DNA of 64,000 nt from Chrysopilus asiliformis (Eukaryota; Arthropoda; Insecta; Diptera; Rhagionidae): contig OZ035962.1 in NCBI GenBank assembly GCA_964034945.1, positions 106,588,034-106,652,033 of the forward strand. Reading direction: 5' to 3'. The position numbers were made by a program, and so were the translations under genes. How positions within the stretch are numbered: position 1 is the stretch's first letter; each line of letters begins with the position of its first letter. The notes below the pieces were generated by a model, which saw only the letters and a program-made list of their open reading frames with translations, had not been told where the DNA came from and made no database searches. Positions 26,249-38,719 of this stretch are shown piece by piece.

Positions 26249-26610
26249 GCGCGGTATTACACACGGCAACTTTCGGGCTTACTTAAGCCGATTTTCGGGA
26301 GAAACGACTGAGGAGGAAAAAGTTGCCACTCGAAATCATGGCTTATCGACAATCTGCATACATGCAAAGCGCGTGAACCGGTTTGGGAAAAGTAGTAGGC
26401 AGAAATCATTTTTGTTCTGACCGTCAGCAGGTAAAGATCTTGGGAAGTATATGAGTAGCAGCAATTTCAATGGTTTGAGTCCACACACACACATGTAAAC
26501 TTGTGTAGCATATGTAAACAGGATTGGCTTATTTAAGCCACAAATGTAAGCACATTGGCTTATTAAGCCCAAAAGTTGCCGGCTTAAATAAGCCAAATGT
26601 AATACCGGAC
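26249..26610. mobile_element. Harbinger-like MITE, 362 bp
   Basis: Ends GCGCGGTATTACA and, in complement, GTCCGGTATTACA, flanked by TTA on both sides. The palindromic GGCTTATTTAAGCC motif recurs near the ends. The open frame across it on the minus strand is unrecognised. Confidence 0.65.
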
Positions 26611-28510
26611 TTAGAAAAAATCGTGACGAAGCGTTGGGGACACTCCGCCCGGGAAAATTTGATTTCTCAAAAAAAAACACAAAAAAGTCGGCAATGTCTA
26701 TTTCTTTGCCGATAAAGTATTTTTGGCCAATGTCTCCCCTTTTGTCCCCTCACTTTTTATTATTCAAAAAGCAACTCCCATATGAAAATAATATGGAAGA
26801 TGATTAACATTGTTTAAGATGTTGACATGCTGTAAGCTCACCTGATGCAATTCATTGTCGGTGCAAATTGAACAATGCAATTTCTCATATATTCGTCGTA
26901 ATACTTCGTCACAAATGTAAAAGTATTTCATGTTCGTTTTACACAATTCGCCTTAGGAATAGACACATAGCAACTGCAGGAGAATAGAACAACCATTTGA
27001 GTTCATGTCAGAACATTTGCGAAAAACCATTTTTCCGTGTCTCAACATTTGCTGGAAATTTAAAATTCTGCCCGAGCCTGGGTAACAAACAATTGGACGT
27101 GGAAAAACAGAACTTGAACGTGGGATTCTTTGGGGGAAATATGCTCTGTTCAGCTCACCTGTCTACAAACGCGAAAAACACTTCACCTGGACAAATGATG
27201 AAAGAAGTTCTAGAAAGGCACAACGAAGCCATCAATATTTACCTTCAGGTGGATTTCTCATTCTCCGTGTTAGTTTTCAGGCAAAAAAAAAATATCACAA
27301 AATGCCACAACAATAGAATGGAACCTACTTTTGTCCCTACTGCTTATATCTGGAAATATCTGAGGAGGTGTCAATCTATCTATAGTATTTTAATAGTAGT
27401 TATGGATTCACAGAAGACAACTTCATATCTTGTACGTATAGTTAACGAATGGAACAAATATTGTCCGCTCTTATAGCTGTTGAAAATATTGTAGGTCGCC
27501 ACAAAATATCTCTACCTGGCCTGCCATAATTCCCTATCGTTGTGCATTCTAAGGTGTAGTAAACTGTGTCTCGTGATTTGATTTACTAATGAGTCACTTG
27601 AAGTTATAAAATAGAGACAGTTTCCAACTTCTTGGTCACCAGGCTGTTTGCCTGGTAGGTCTCTCATATCGCTTGTAGGGACGGAAAATCGAAAGAATAA
27701 CAAATGAATGGAAATTTTGTGCGCTAATTAGTTTTTCCCCCTTGAGGAAGGATATTCCTGCTTCACAATTCTAGTAAAGTAATTAAGCGTCTTCCTTATC
27801 TGTGCAGAAAGTTATGTTGCCTGCCATTAAGTTGTCGGTTGTAAAAATCCTCCCCTCGCCACACACATAATTTTATATTACAAAATTCCCGTCCATTTTT
27901 GTGAAAATTGTGCTAGAAATACGCTAAAAATAAGTACACTTTGTCCCTATTATCGTCACCGTTAGCTCCGTTGGATTGTATCTTAACGAGACACGATGTG
28001 GTAATATTTGCGCCTTCGAGTCACTTCAATTGTGCCCGTAATGAGTTCGCCAGAGTGTAGTGTAATACGGTAATACCTTTTGCTCATGCCTCCTCCCCTT
28101 GTGATGGGAATAGTAAACGAAAATATCTAACAGATTCATTCTGTCGTTTATTTTGAACGCATTCAGCTTTTATGATTACTGTGAGAATATTTGATAAGGT
28201 GCGAGTGACGAGTATAATTTTATTGTCACAAAATTATGACAAATTGACACTAAAGAAAATCTTAAACCGTTGTAATCATAAAAAAGAAGAGCATTTTATA
28301 TTTTCGAGAGGTAATAAATGGTGGCGATTCGTAACACAGAAATATAGACCAAATTGTTTTCAGCCCAAAATTGGAGTTTTCTTTCGCAATAATCACAAAG
28401 TGTGTTAAATTTGTTGCAATAGAAAAAAAAATTCGAATTGCCTTGAAACTGTTTAGGTAGGCTTTTTAGGTAGGCTGTTAACTATTTCACAGTTTCTACA
28501 ATATTTTTTT

Positions 28511-28946
28511 AGTGGTTGTCCATAAAATTCGTCACGTTTATTTTCATCCTTTCGAAGCCTCTTTTCGAAAATCATCCTTTGGAAGCCCTTTCTGGTCAGA
28601 CTTCTGCGATTTGTTGTATGATATTTCATACACGGTTGGAAATCGTGGTGTAAATTGCTTTAAATTAAACTCAAATTTTCTATATCACTTTACTGAATAC
28701 AAAAAGTCTTATCGTTTTGATAAATCCACTATTTATCAAGTAGAAATGATACAAAATTTCGCATTTATTCCATACATTTGCTTTGATAAATAGCAAATAT
28801 ATCAAAATGATAAAAAAATCCGATGGATTTTTATGCATACATTTTTTTATCAAAATTACACCAATTTTGCTAACCGTGTACCGTCGACATACCACCGTAG
28901 GTCTTCTACTTCCCTAAATGTGTGACGTATTTTATGGACAGCCTCT
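28511..28946. mobile_element. MITE with GGCTGTCCATAAAATACGTCAC-type ends
   Basis: The left end AGTGGTTGTCCATAAAATTC then GTCACG, and the right end in complement AGAGGCTGTCCATAAAATAC then GTCACA. A TTTTGATAAAT / ATTTATCAA pair repeats inside. The stretch at 9508-9545 (GGGGCTATCC...TACGACACAC) looks like a decayed end of a related element. Confidence 0.62.
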
Positions 28947-29022
28947 TATATTATTCGCGTTGCATGTAATTACCTCGAGAAGCACTAAATTGATTTGAAC
29001 AAAACTTTAAATTTATTTCCTT

Positions 29023-29445
29023 ACTAGCTTGCATACCCGTCGTTGCCGGGTTAAGTTTTTTCCAATTCTTTTTTTATGGTCTTTGTTGGAGCTAAACTTC
29101 AGACCAATCGGCTCGGTAGTTTCCCCGCGATAGGGTAACATAGAGGGAAAACAAAGTTTCGAGATTACTTTACCCCCTCCCTTTACTCCCCCACCTCTCG
29201 GGCTACTTTTTAATGGGTCTATGTTGGGGCTGGACCCCCGACGAACCTATGCCAAATTTCAGGCCAATCGGTACAGTAGTTTCCCCGCAAAAGAGTAATA
29301 TAGCGCAAAAACTAAGTTTGGAAATCACTTTACCCCCTCCCCTTACTCCACCCATCCCGTATGCCTATTTTGGAACCAGAACTACCACACACACTCATGC
29401 CAAATTTCAAGTCAATCGGTTCAGCCGTTTTTGCGTGAAAGAGGA

Positions 29446-29480
<35 letters not shown>

Positions 29481-29507
29481 CCAACTCATTTTTATATATT
29501 AGTATGA
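29023..29507 (+). mobile_element. Retroposon-like repeat with CAGA tract, copy 1
   Basis: Starts ACTAGCTTGCATACCCGTCG, carries two degenerate internal repeats (CCAATCGG...TTTCCCCGCGA...TTACCCCCTCCC), then AATCGGTTCAGCCGTTTTTG, a CAGA microsatellite and TTTTTATATATTAGTATGAT. This type is common in insect genomes, possibly non-LTR or SINE derived; class not certain. No protein. Confidence 0.55.
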
Positions 29508-30302
29508 TTATCCAAATGCTGGTTTTAGGCTATAGGCTAACCAAATGTTTTTTTTTTCTGTTTATACCGCCAAGCATTGATTATAGTTTTAGCAGATTTC
29601 ATACACTTCTCCCAAGCTGCATTTATTGCAAGTGTGACGTTAGCGGTTGACATATGTAGTAATAACATATGCAAACAGTAATAACATATGCAAACATCTT
29701 CACGATGGCTATACAATTAAAAAAGAATCAGATCTTTGCAGCTTTAAAACTTTGAAGCGCTCATCATATGAATTTACATTCTCTGGTTGTATAAAATAGA
29801 AGACCCTAACCAGTGTTTAAATATTCAGTTTAAATTTTATAGCTCGGAACCACTAAATTTTTAATACATCAAATTGAATCACAGTAGAAAATAACAACAA
29901 ATCACTGTGACAAATCCAAGTGAAATTTCTCCGTGCAATTTAAGATCTTTGCACTAACTGAAATCAATTTTGAGTTAACTACGACTCCTTGAGTTCCCCA
30001 CACTTGCCAACAGACCATTTTCACCCAACAATTACATCAACAGATTAATTATTATCGCTGTTTCGTGAACATGGTTTTGCCACAATCCCTTAAATATCAA
30101 TAACCAACACCCTCAAGTTTAAATAACCCTAGTTAGTAAATTAGGTGACTGCGTTGCTACTCTATGAATTTTCCGCTACGGCGAAGCCAAAAAGAAAATC
30201 CCTGTGAAAAACAAAGTGAGAGGATTAACAAAGTTTTATGGGACAGGGGTGTTTACTCACAGTAGCAAACAGAAATAGATGAAATATTTCAAAAATACTC
30301 GT

Positions 30303-30358
30303 ACTATATATACATATATATACTTGCCTATATATATAAATATATATATGTGTGTGTA
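30303..30358. repeat. TA/TG microsatellite
   Basis: Broken TATATA tract followed by TGTGTGTG; no further feature. Confidence 0.8.
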
Positions 30359-31573
30359 AACGTTTCAAGGATCCACACTGTAACGAAATGTAAGAAACCA
30401 ACACGGCACCGTTTCAAGTTACATTTTGTATCTCATCAACAAGAAAACGGGTATTAACGGTTTTTAAGTCATTCACGGCAAATTTCAACCCCTTTTGCAT
30501 TTCCGGCCTAAGTTCCTGTGCACTCTTCGCTTGTAATCGACGAGTTTTCCCTTTACGAAGTATTTTACATCCTTTCATATCCCTTTAACTAACTGACGAT
30601 ATATGAGGGCTGAATGTGCCCTCTTTAAAACACACTTAAGCACCATGATGGCTTCCTCCCACATCCCACGACCACCATCATCATCATTCCCCGCAGAAGG
30701 AAGCTATCATTAGAAGTACTGAAGCTGGATGAGATTTTCTAGGATCTGTCGAGCAAAAGAGTGAAAAGCCTAAAAGCTATAGCAGAAGCCATGTTTTCCC
30801 TTTACGTACGTGTATGTGTGTTGTATGAGTTCTTGTTTTGTTCGAAAACACCATCATTTGCCCTTCTCGTCCTATTTTCGTATTGTTTAAAATTTTTTTT
30901 AAGATCCACTTGACTTAAATAAGCGCATCCGCCCTTCGTATAGTCACGATATGCGAGAATGAACCCCAACCCCGTCAATTTATTATTCGCAACTGTTTTG
31001 CATAGCGATCTATGCAAAAATACTCGTACTTTTATATGATGCCTTAAATGCATAACGATCAACAATTCAAAGGTATTTAGATTTTTTTATTGTTCCAACA
31101 TTCATACATGTTCAAGTTTTTGTTTTTTTGTCGAGTTTTTAAAGGACTTTTATTTTTAAAAGTGTACTGAATATTTATGTGAACTTTTAAAGGTGTAATT
31201 TACATAAATTTCTTTTTTTATTGATCTCTTACTACGATTTTATAAAGAAGTGTGCTCAAAAATATTGAATTTTGTTTTGAAAAACCGTTGTCTTTGCCAG
31301 TATTTTTTATTGTTTAGCATGCAAAAGGTGGATTTTTAAGATTTTTCACCTGAAAACTTTAGAGTGTTGCAAAAATAATTTAGAACTCAATAACTAAAAA
31401 CATTGTACAAAGAAGAAAAGATCTGTAAATATTTTAAAATTTTGAAGAAAAAGAAATTTTAAATTAAAAAAGAGAATTCGTAAAAAGTATTTAAATATTA
31501 TAGTTAGCGTTAGAAAAATAGTAGAGTGAAAATTAGAAGCAAAAGCGGATAGTGAATGTGTTGTGTATTGGTT

Positions 31574-32123
31574 TTTATACCCGTATCGTGAAACTAAAGG
31601 GTATACTATCTTTGCCTTACCGTTTGTAACGCCAAGATCCCGTCATCACACACAAAAATGAATTACACCAGTGTGTTTAGAATGATAAAAATAATTAATT
31701 TTTGCATGTCCGTCCGTCCGTCCGTCTGTCCGTCCGTCTGTCCGTCCATCTGTCTGTGGCGCGGATTGCAGGCCTACGGATTGAGCTAGAGACTTGAAAT
31801 TTTGCACAGATTCGTTTTTTGTAAAATGAGAGACTAAGTTCGTTAATGGGCAAAAACGGACCATACGAACGAAAACGTTTTTTGCGAATGTCTCAAAAAC
31901 GGTACATCTTATCAAAAAAGTCCAAGAACAACAGTTATTTAGAATATGATTCTACATAAAATTCCCATACATCAAAATCCGAGTGGAATAAATTTTAAAA
32001 AATCTTATTGGAAAGTTTGACTTCAAAGTGGAATTTTGGTACAACTGTTCGAATTTTGATACGCATATCACCATACGGGTTTTCAATAATTGCCAGATTG
32101 GCACTTATAGCTTTTGTTATGTT
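31574..32123 (+). mobile_element. DINE-1-like repeat, copy 3
   Basis: TTTATACCCGTATCGTGAAA...GGGTATA stem, long GTCC/GTCT microsatellite (31708-31757), TCACCATACGGGTTTTC, TTGCCAGATTGGCA hairpin and TGTTATGTTT end. The minus-strand open frames across it are repeat shadows. Confidence 0.62.
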
Positions 32124-32512
32124 TTTAACTGAAAATCTAGAAAATATTTGCTGGTAACAAATTTATCTGCAGTAAAATCTTCAGGAATCACACGAGACTA
32201 GGAAATTGGTCCGAGTTAGACACGTTTCATAGTATGGTGAAATTTTTCTAAGCCGGACCCTAAATAAACCGAAAATGAAGGTTTCACAATACCAGAAAAT
32301 TAAGTAATCCTTATAAATAACGCGAACTTGAGGTTCCAAAAGAAATTCCGCGTTCTAGAAATCCCGGTATGCGAATATCAATGAGTCAGACGAAAAATAC
32401 ATTTCAAATCTGATTAATAGCCCGATTTCTAATTTGTGTTGAACCGAAACCATGTTATGTAAATATCACGTTATACAATGGCACAGATAATTTTAACACT
32501 GCTAGTTAAATA

Positions 32513-32613
32513 CAGTGGAGTCCGCTTAAGAGCACTATGGCTTAAAAGAACATCCCGCTTAAGAGAACAAATTTTGCTGACATTTTCAGTATTCTTTTAA
32601 GCGGACTCCACTG
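32513..32613. mobile_element. Tiny pogo/Tigger-like MITE, 101 bp
   Basis: Ends CAGTGGAGTCCGCTTAAGAG and complement, flanked by TA on both sides (32511-32512, 32614-32615). CTTAAGAG-type motifs repeat inside. No coding capacity. Confidence 0.75.
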
Positions 32614-32623
32614 TATCTATCCT

Positions 32624-32815
32624 AAAACTCGTCTCGATTAAACATAAATTGTGATTTTTTTCGTGGCCTGCCATTGAATTGTTCTGTGGTGACAGCATTT
32701 ATCTGAATTGTTCTGAGATCGTGGCCAAAAATACTTGGAAAAAATATGTCCTCAAATGTCATTTTTATTGCAGGCCATGAAAACAATCGCAATTTATGTC
32801 TAATCGAGACCTAAA
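32624..32815. mobile_element. MITE, about 190 bp (CTCGTCTCGATTAGAC family)
   Basis: Ends ACTCGTCTCGATTAAACATA and complement (TATGTCTAATCGAGACC), with GTGGCCTGCCATTGAA / GCAGGCCATGAAAA inside. The uninterrupted copy of the family also present at 21304 and 62549. Confidence 0.72.
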
Positions 32816-32930
32816 ATTATGAAAACCTCTCTAAAATAAACTAATTGTGAACTATTTTGTAATTTTTTCAAACAAGGAAGATTGCTATAAGTTTGAAAGC
32901 TAGAGACTTCCCTCAGGTGCAGCTAAGTGC

Positions 32931-33158
32931 AGGCGCGCACTGCGTTGGCAAGCTTGTAGATTGGTGTCAAAGTGGCAATCTGAGTTTTTTAAACCAGTCA
33001 AATTCTGTATTTCAGCGTACATTGAGGTAGTAGAAATAAGTTAGTAGTAATATACATACATACTTTGATTCGAGTTGCCATATTGGTATTTAAGCGTTTG
33101 AAAACTCAAATTGCCATTTCAATGTCATTCTACATACTTGCCAATGCGGTACGCGCCT
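32931..33158. mobile_element. MITE, about 230 bp (AGGCGCGCACTGCG family)
   Basis: Inverted ends AGGCGCGCACTGCGTTGGCA and complement, with a mirrored TTTGAG/CTCAAA inner part. An intact copy of the family that is split at 3797-5513 and partial at 26151-26214. AT-rich, non-coding centre. Confidence 0.7.
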
Positions 33159-33337
33159 AGCCTAATGCGGCCTTCCGCACAGCGCAACCAGATTTTTGCT
33201 ATGCAGGTTTAATGCAGTGGAAAAACGAGAGTTATACCAAACGAGTACTTTTAAGTAATTGTACTCACCTAGATAGTTTGCTTGCGTACCTAGGTACTTA
33301 TACTAGGTACAGGATATAAGAAAAATATTTATACATA

Positions 33338-33389
33338 AGTAGTCATGAGAAATGGACTAGCAAATACACTAGTATTTCTCATGACTACT
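33338..33389. repeat. Hairpin with 16-bp stem
   Basis: AGTAGTCATGAGAAAT and ATTTCTCATGACTACT flank GGACTAGCAAATACACTAGT; the GGACTAGCAAATACAC part recurs just downstream. Confidence 0.6.
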
Positions 33390-36300
33390 ATGAGCTTCTC
33401 ATACTAGGACTAGCAAATACACACAAAGGTAATTTATTTCAATGATCTCTGTCTCCTCTAAATGTGACATATTTGATGGTCAACCCCTGAGTATTTTCAG
33501 ATGTAAATCAACATTTTTTTTGACGTATCGTCATAGTTTAGAGATATATAGTTAGGAAACGCGTAAGAAATTTTTTCCTCAAGAAGAGTACAATATCGTC
33601 TGTTTCATTGTGTGAGAAATGCAAAACTCTCGGGATATTTCGTATTGTCGGCAGAACATTCCGTAAAATGTTCCTTGCCAGGCATTTTTTCTGTTTAAGC
33701 AACGTAACAAGTGAAATAAAAGTGTTTTTTTTTGCTAAAAAATCCTATCGCCATTGATAGTTGAAGAAATTGTGAAAGGCCGCTGGCGGCCCTTGTGTAC
33801 GTGTTGGTCCAATATTTTGGTTTGTTCTGTGCGAGTATTACAAAATGATTTTTTTCAACAAGTCCATTTGAGCTAAATGCACAGAACTATATAACATAGA
33901 ACAACTGTCACTATACAAAGCTCTGCTGAAAAATGGTCCCAAAAGTATTTCCCTCTTTATCGTACTTGAACGCATTCACTGAACTGTATAAGGTCGCGAA
34001 ATTCAAATTTCGTTTGCCGCGAAATTCAAATTTCACAAGTTTGAGACTAACTTTAGGCGTCAAAAACGAACTTTAGGCGCCAACACCATTCCGAAAGTCT
34101 ATTTTCCTTTGACAGCTCACGGTTTAAACGAGACGGCTATATTTATTTTCATACTGTTATCTTGCTCTTACTTGAGTCGTTTTGATACACTGAACTGTAT
34201 TGAAATGGGACTATTTGAGACAGCAAATCGCGATCTAGTATATCTATGGCTAAATGATAAAAAGAGAGTAATGATGCTGTCGACTACTTCTTTCTACAGG
34301 CGGCAAACGGAAAACCACGTTTGTGTCTTATCTATAGTAAGTCTCTAATCTATGGTATCGTGTAACTCTCGATACATATAAATTACTTTTACCAAGGTAC
34401 ATGAATTAAAAAACATCCTTATTGTAAAATTAAAACCTTTAAGCCAAGAAATTTCAGCATATTATCTTCCGAGTATTAATTTTTATTCTTGTTATATCGC
34501 TTTGTTTATTTTGAACCTTTGTAATGAACCCATTAGATGCAAGGATGTTCCAAAGTTTAGTCGACTTGATCGCATAAACTTTGTAGCAACTTTCATCTAA
34601 ATGTGAAATTTATTTCCATAAAAGAAGATATTAAGACATTTGTGTTATAAATATTTCGTTTTTAAGTTTGTACCACATTTTTCTTATTTCTTCAGTTTTT
34701 CTTAAACATTTAGAATATGTTTTAGTATTTCACCTCCAAACCCAAGACCTTTTCATAACAGTTTTTAGTGATTTCTTCTGTAAATGTAGTCAGCGTTAGT
34801 AAATAGCAAAAGTATGATTGCAGAAGCCGGCGAAATTTTTAGCAGGTGATTTATATTTTGTCTGTAGTTATTATTATTCCTGTTGTGAGTTGACTTATTG
34901 AAATTTGTCATTATTGTTGTTGTGTTGTTCATTAATGGTGGTGTTCGTATTTTTTTTTTATTCCAAAAAATATATGTTTTTCCATTTTTGAAAATTATTT
35001 TTCCATAGGAAGTAAATTTTTTTGTGTGTTGTGTTTTTGATGCGTTTCCAAATTACGGCTACGTTTTAAAATCTGTTTGTTGATGTTTGATTTAGAAAAT
35101 GTTTCTTGATTGACGGATTTCTTTTTCATGCAATTTTTTTTTTTAATTTTATTTCTTGATGTCCGAAATTCATAGTGAATTTAAAAAATTGTAAATATTC
35201 CACTTTAATTTAAAACAAAACTTAACTCTGTCAAACACTCGAAATTTAGTTAGTGAAAAAATAATAAATATAAAATAAATATAATACATAATTAAGATTT
35301 TTTTTCTTTGGAAAATAGAAGAAAAATATAATTTTAGTTTGTCCAAGTGTAAACACATAATTTTATTTTCTTTTGTTCTGTTTTATGTTTCACTAAAAAT
35401 CGGTTACTACGTTTCAGAGCTTATCTTGTCTAATTGTTGATGAAATTTCTGTATATAGTTTGACTTGATTTATTTCAAATTTTTTTTTTAAATAATTATC
35501 ATTTTGTTTTTCTTTTTTTCAACTTTATAAATACTTTTTTTTTCTTTATCTTAAATAAACAATATATAATATATATATTTAATCTGAAAATGCATGCAAT
35601 GAATATATATATAAAAATATTTTAACTGTTGTTTGTCTGTGTGCTTCAGGTATATATATAAAGTAGATGGCGTATTTTACGGTATCAGGTTTTGCGATGT
35701 TGTCTTATATATTTTTATTACAATTAAATATAAATTTATATAATAATTTTTTAACCCTAATATTATGTTGAATAAATATTTATATAAAAATAGAAAGATA
35801 GACCAAAAACATACTAAAAAATGTGACCTTCATTTAATAATGAAAACAAATTAAATTAAAAAATTTTAAAAACAGAATTTCTAACATTCATTTTGTTTTT
35901 TTTTTCTATCCACATATTTCGAATGGCTGTTGCTTCATAGTAGAGAAACTATCACTTAATCTATCAAGACTTAATAAAGGTAAAAACAACCAACTCCTTA
36001 AATTCGAATTAAGTGGATGAAGAAAAATATATAAAAAATTGAAAAAAATCTATTATCATGAGAAAAAAATTTGGTAGTGACAAAGTAACCAAAACTGTAA
36101 CTAAAAACTTGATAAAACTCACATAGAAATGTTTTCACTAAAGACACATCAAAATGAATTTGAAAAAAAGGCTCTCTAAATCTTTGATTGCTTAATTTAA
36201 TTTCGTCTTAGAAATGTGGTATTTTCAAATTCAATTTGAAATTTTCTCTAAACACTTATGAAACAGAATTCGTTCACTAAAAAATAATTGTAAAAAAAAA

Positions 36301-36944
36301 TTAAAATGAAACTCAAAATATATAAAATTAATGTAATTTAAACGAAAATTTAGATCAATTCAGATAAAAGTATCTTAGTTACAATTAACAAACCAAAAGT
36401 AACCAAAAACACTTACAATGCGCCATTTAAAAGAAATCAAAATATAATATAAGAAAACCCAATTGAACTGACAAATGGATTTCGGGGAGCAGTGAAAAAT
36501 ATTAAATTAAAAACAAAATATAAAAAAAATAAAACGTGTAAGAATCATTCCTTATTTTTTGGTTTTCTGAGGGATGTATTAATTTTTTCTTTAAATTTGA
36601 TTTTCTTGGATATTTTTTTTTGAATATTTTTCATGAATATGAATTATGAGAATGTGAGATTTGGAAAAGAAAATTAAGTGAGTGAGGTGAGTGAGAAAAT
36701 ATATATCTTTTTTTTTTTTTTTTGATTTCAACGAATAAAATTTTAATCACTTTGAATTAATATACATATTATATTTTGAAAGATAAAATTTAAGAAAATA
36801 AAATAACTTGGAAAAAAGAAATATTGTTTTCGAGAATAGAGAAAAAGAAAAAATCATATATTTCGCTTTCATTGTTTAGGCAAAGTAGCAAAATAAGAAA
36901 AAAATGTACTTCAAAATATTGATAGAAAGTTTTGTAAATCTTAC

Positions 36945-37005
36945 CAGTTAGTGTGTAATCCCAACTTGTGTCACTGTCATTTTTATAAACGTTCAATTTT
37001 TCTGG
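36945..37005 (-). CDS. sm: smooth / hnRNP-L exon: C-terminal flank of RRM2
   Basis: Coding exon of 61 nt, phase 0 in and phase 1 out. It reads PEKLNVYKNDSDTSWDYTLT plus one base. In hnRNP-L proteins the segment right after RRM2 strand 4 reads (K)PTRLNVFKNDxDTWDYTxP, and fly smooth carries a PEKLNVYKN version, so this is the expected next piece after ...KIDYAK. The acceptor is CTCTTTGCAG (intron ends 37006) and the donor is GTAAGA (from 36944). The joining base G completes GCA (Ala) with the following exon. Reading frames running past either boundary are intron and not part of the protein. Confidence 0.87.
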
Positions 37006-37364
37006 CTGCAAAGAGAAAATTAAAGTTTATTCAATTTAGTTTTTTTTGAGAACTAAGTTTTTTTTTTGAGGAAAAAGTAAACTTAAAGGTTCTATCCCAC
37101 ATTAGTTCAAATGGTCTGAAATTTGTGAAAGTGAAGAAAAAAGAACCGTCAGTGAGACAGAGAAAGTACAATTGACATAAAAACTGCACGAAAGATCGAG
37201 CAAAGAAAAACGTACTGTATTTCAATTGAATCGAAATGTTATACCAAAACTAAAGGGTCTTTCAACAAGGACATAACAATTTTGTATTTTAATAAAAACG
37301 CACGCTAAAACTTTTATTATGATCTGGCAATGCTAAAACGTCAGTCAAGGTTTACATTTTTATC

Positions 37365-38052
37365 ATGGTGAAGTTCACGAACGAGCAATGCCACACAGCT
37401 GCACGGCAAAAAATCTTGGAGTAAATTCCAATCAAAACTGGATTACGCTGGACCTATATGTAATCCAATGAAAAATTCTAATCCAATAATATGGATTGGA
37501 AATTTTTATAAATTTATTTTTGGTTTAATTCAGTATTAAAATCTAAAATTTTGATCAAATTGTAGACATTAATGTTAAAAGTACTTAAGTTCGATACATA
37601 ATAAAAAACTGTTCAAATATGACTGCAAAAAATGCTAAAATATTTTCAAAAATTCGCATGTATTAAATTCCAATCCAAAATATGTATTAAGATTTCGTCA
37701 ATATAATTTTTGGATTGAAAAATACTCCAGGATTTTTTGCCGTGTGGTCAAACAATTGATCTATTGAAGGAGAAGTTCGGTAACCGTGTAATCTCGAGAA
37801 ATGGTCCCGTCGAATGGCCGCAATCGCTCATGCGATTTAACGCCGTTGGATTTCTTTTTATAGGGTTATGTTAAGTCGTTGGTTTATGCCAACAAGCCAA
37901 CAACGTTAGAGGAGCTCAGGAACAATATCGAACGCGAAATTGCCAACGTTCCGGCCGATATGTGTGGAAGAGTGGTGGAAAATTGGCTCCAAAGAATCAA
38001 TCAGTTTAATGCTCGCGGTGGCCATATGAAAGACATCGAATTTCATACTTAA
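37365..38052 (+). pseudogene. Broken Tc1/mariner-superfamily transposase gene
   Basis: Remnant of a transposase of the insect Tc1/mariner (DDE_3-like) type. The start ATG at 37365 reads MVKFTNEQ, a typical first line of the N-terminal helix-turn-helix. After an inserted MITE (37402-37744), sequence resumes near the C-terminus: VISRNGPVEWP, then a one-base frame slip, then LTPLDFFL-stop-GYVKSLVYANKPTTLEELRNN... ending RGGHMKDIEFHT and a TAA at 38052. The DLTPLDFFLWGY signature is clear; its Trp codon has become TAG. Most of the catalytic core is missing, so the gene is dead through deletion, insertion, frameshift and a stop. It lies inside its own inverted repeats. Confidence 0.8.
37402..37744. 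mobile_element. MITE inserted in the transposase gene
   Basis: Inverted ends CACGGCAAAAAATCTTGGAG (37402) and its near-perfect complement (to 37744), enclosing AT-rich non-coding sequence. The host coding sequence is interrupted at both ends. Superfamily not assigned. Confidence 0.7.
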
Positions 38053-38654
38053 ATGTAACATGTCCACTACACCTGGAATAAATTTCAGCCCAATATCTCA
38101 ATTATTCTGTAATTTATTTAAATACAAAATTCTTATGTCCTTGTTGAAAGACCCGATATATTCGAGCACTACAGTAGCGTTAAATTTAAAAAAAAAACCC
38201 CCCTTCGCGTTAATTATCGCAAAAACTATTTTAGTTTTTATCGTTTACAGAATACTAAACAAGTTGAGAAAGATTTTGAATTTTCGTACGCTTTTTTTTA
38301 TCAAAAATTAAAATTAAATTTTGATCTTCAAATTCATGAGCACGAATTTTGACAAACAAACGTAAATTTTTCGCGTACTTGATCTTAAATTTGAGAACTT
38401 GATTCAATTTTAAGTTCAATTTTGTTCTGCAGTTTATCGTGTAGCTCTTTCTCACCAATGAAAAATTCCCATTTATCATTTTAAGCTAAATATTCATACC
38501 CTTTGAACTTATGTGTAAGAATACCTTAATGTTTACAAATCAGATCGCATTAGTAAGTTGTTGATGTATTTATAGGAAAATAAAATCTGTGCAAGTTGGG
38601 TTTTTTTGTTCTTTAAAGTCGCTTGCTTCACAGAGTTAAAAGACGACAAACACC

Positions 38655-38719
38655 CCTTTCCCCTCTCAAACCACTCTCGAACTACTAGTTTGCGCGTCTA
38701 GTGGTTTGAGAGGGGGAAG
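38655..38719. repeat. Hairpin with about 20-bp stem
   Basis: CCTTTCCCCTCTCAAACCACT and AGTGGTTTGAGAGGGGGAAG around a short loop; probable foldback element. Confidence 0.6.

Larger units (their letters stand above)
15814..36944 (-). other. sm: smooth intron, 21.1 kb
   Basis: GTAAGA...AG intron. The recognisable elements inside it are listed separately. In 15814-16330, 18267-20210, 20855-21300, 21798-25204, 27480-28510, 29510-31570 and 33390-36944 I recognise nothing beyond AT-rich sequence, homopolymer runs, a TAG triplet repeat and TA-rich microsatellites. Confidence 0.8.
37255..38154 (+). mobile_element. Tc1/mariner-type transposon carrying the broken transposase
   Basis: The ends are inverted copies: GGGTCTTTCAACAAGGACAT at 37255 and its complement ending at 38154. 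They enclose the transposase remnant. A 343-bp MITE is inserted in the coding region. No clean target duplication is seen. Confidence 0.75.

Noticed and set aside
26764..27703. Open frames on both strands, including a minus-strand stretch reading CDEVLRRIYEKLHCSICTDN ending near a GTGAGC
   Set aside because: It looks faintly protein-like (a Cys-x-x-Cys as in some transposases), but the frames are short, broken by stops and do not join to anything. I could not support a gene; a profile search against P-element and hAT transposases would decide.
31646..31915. Open frames rich in TDRQTDGQTD-type repeats (also at 13463 and 47603)
   Set aside because: Translations of the GTCC/GTCT microsatellite in DINE-1-like repeats, not a repeat protein.
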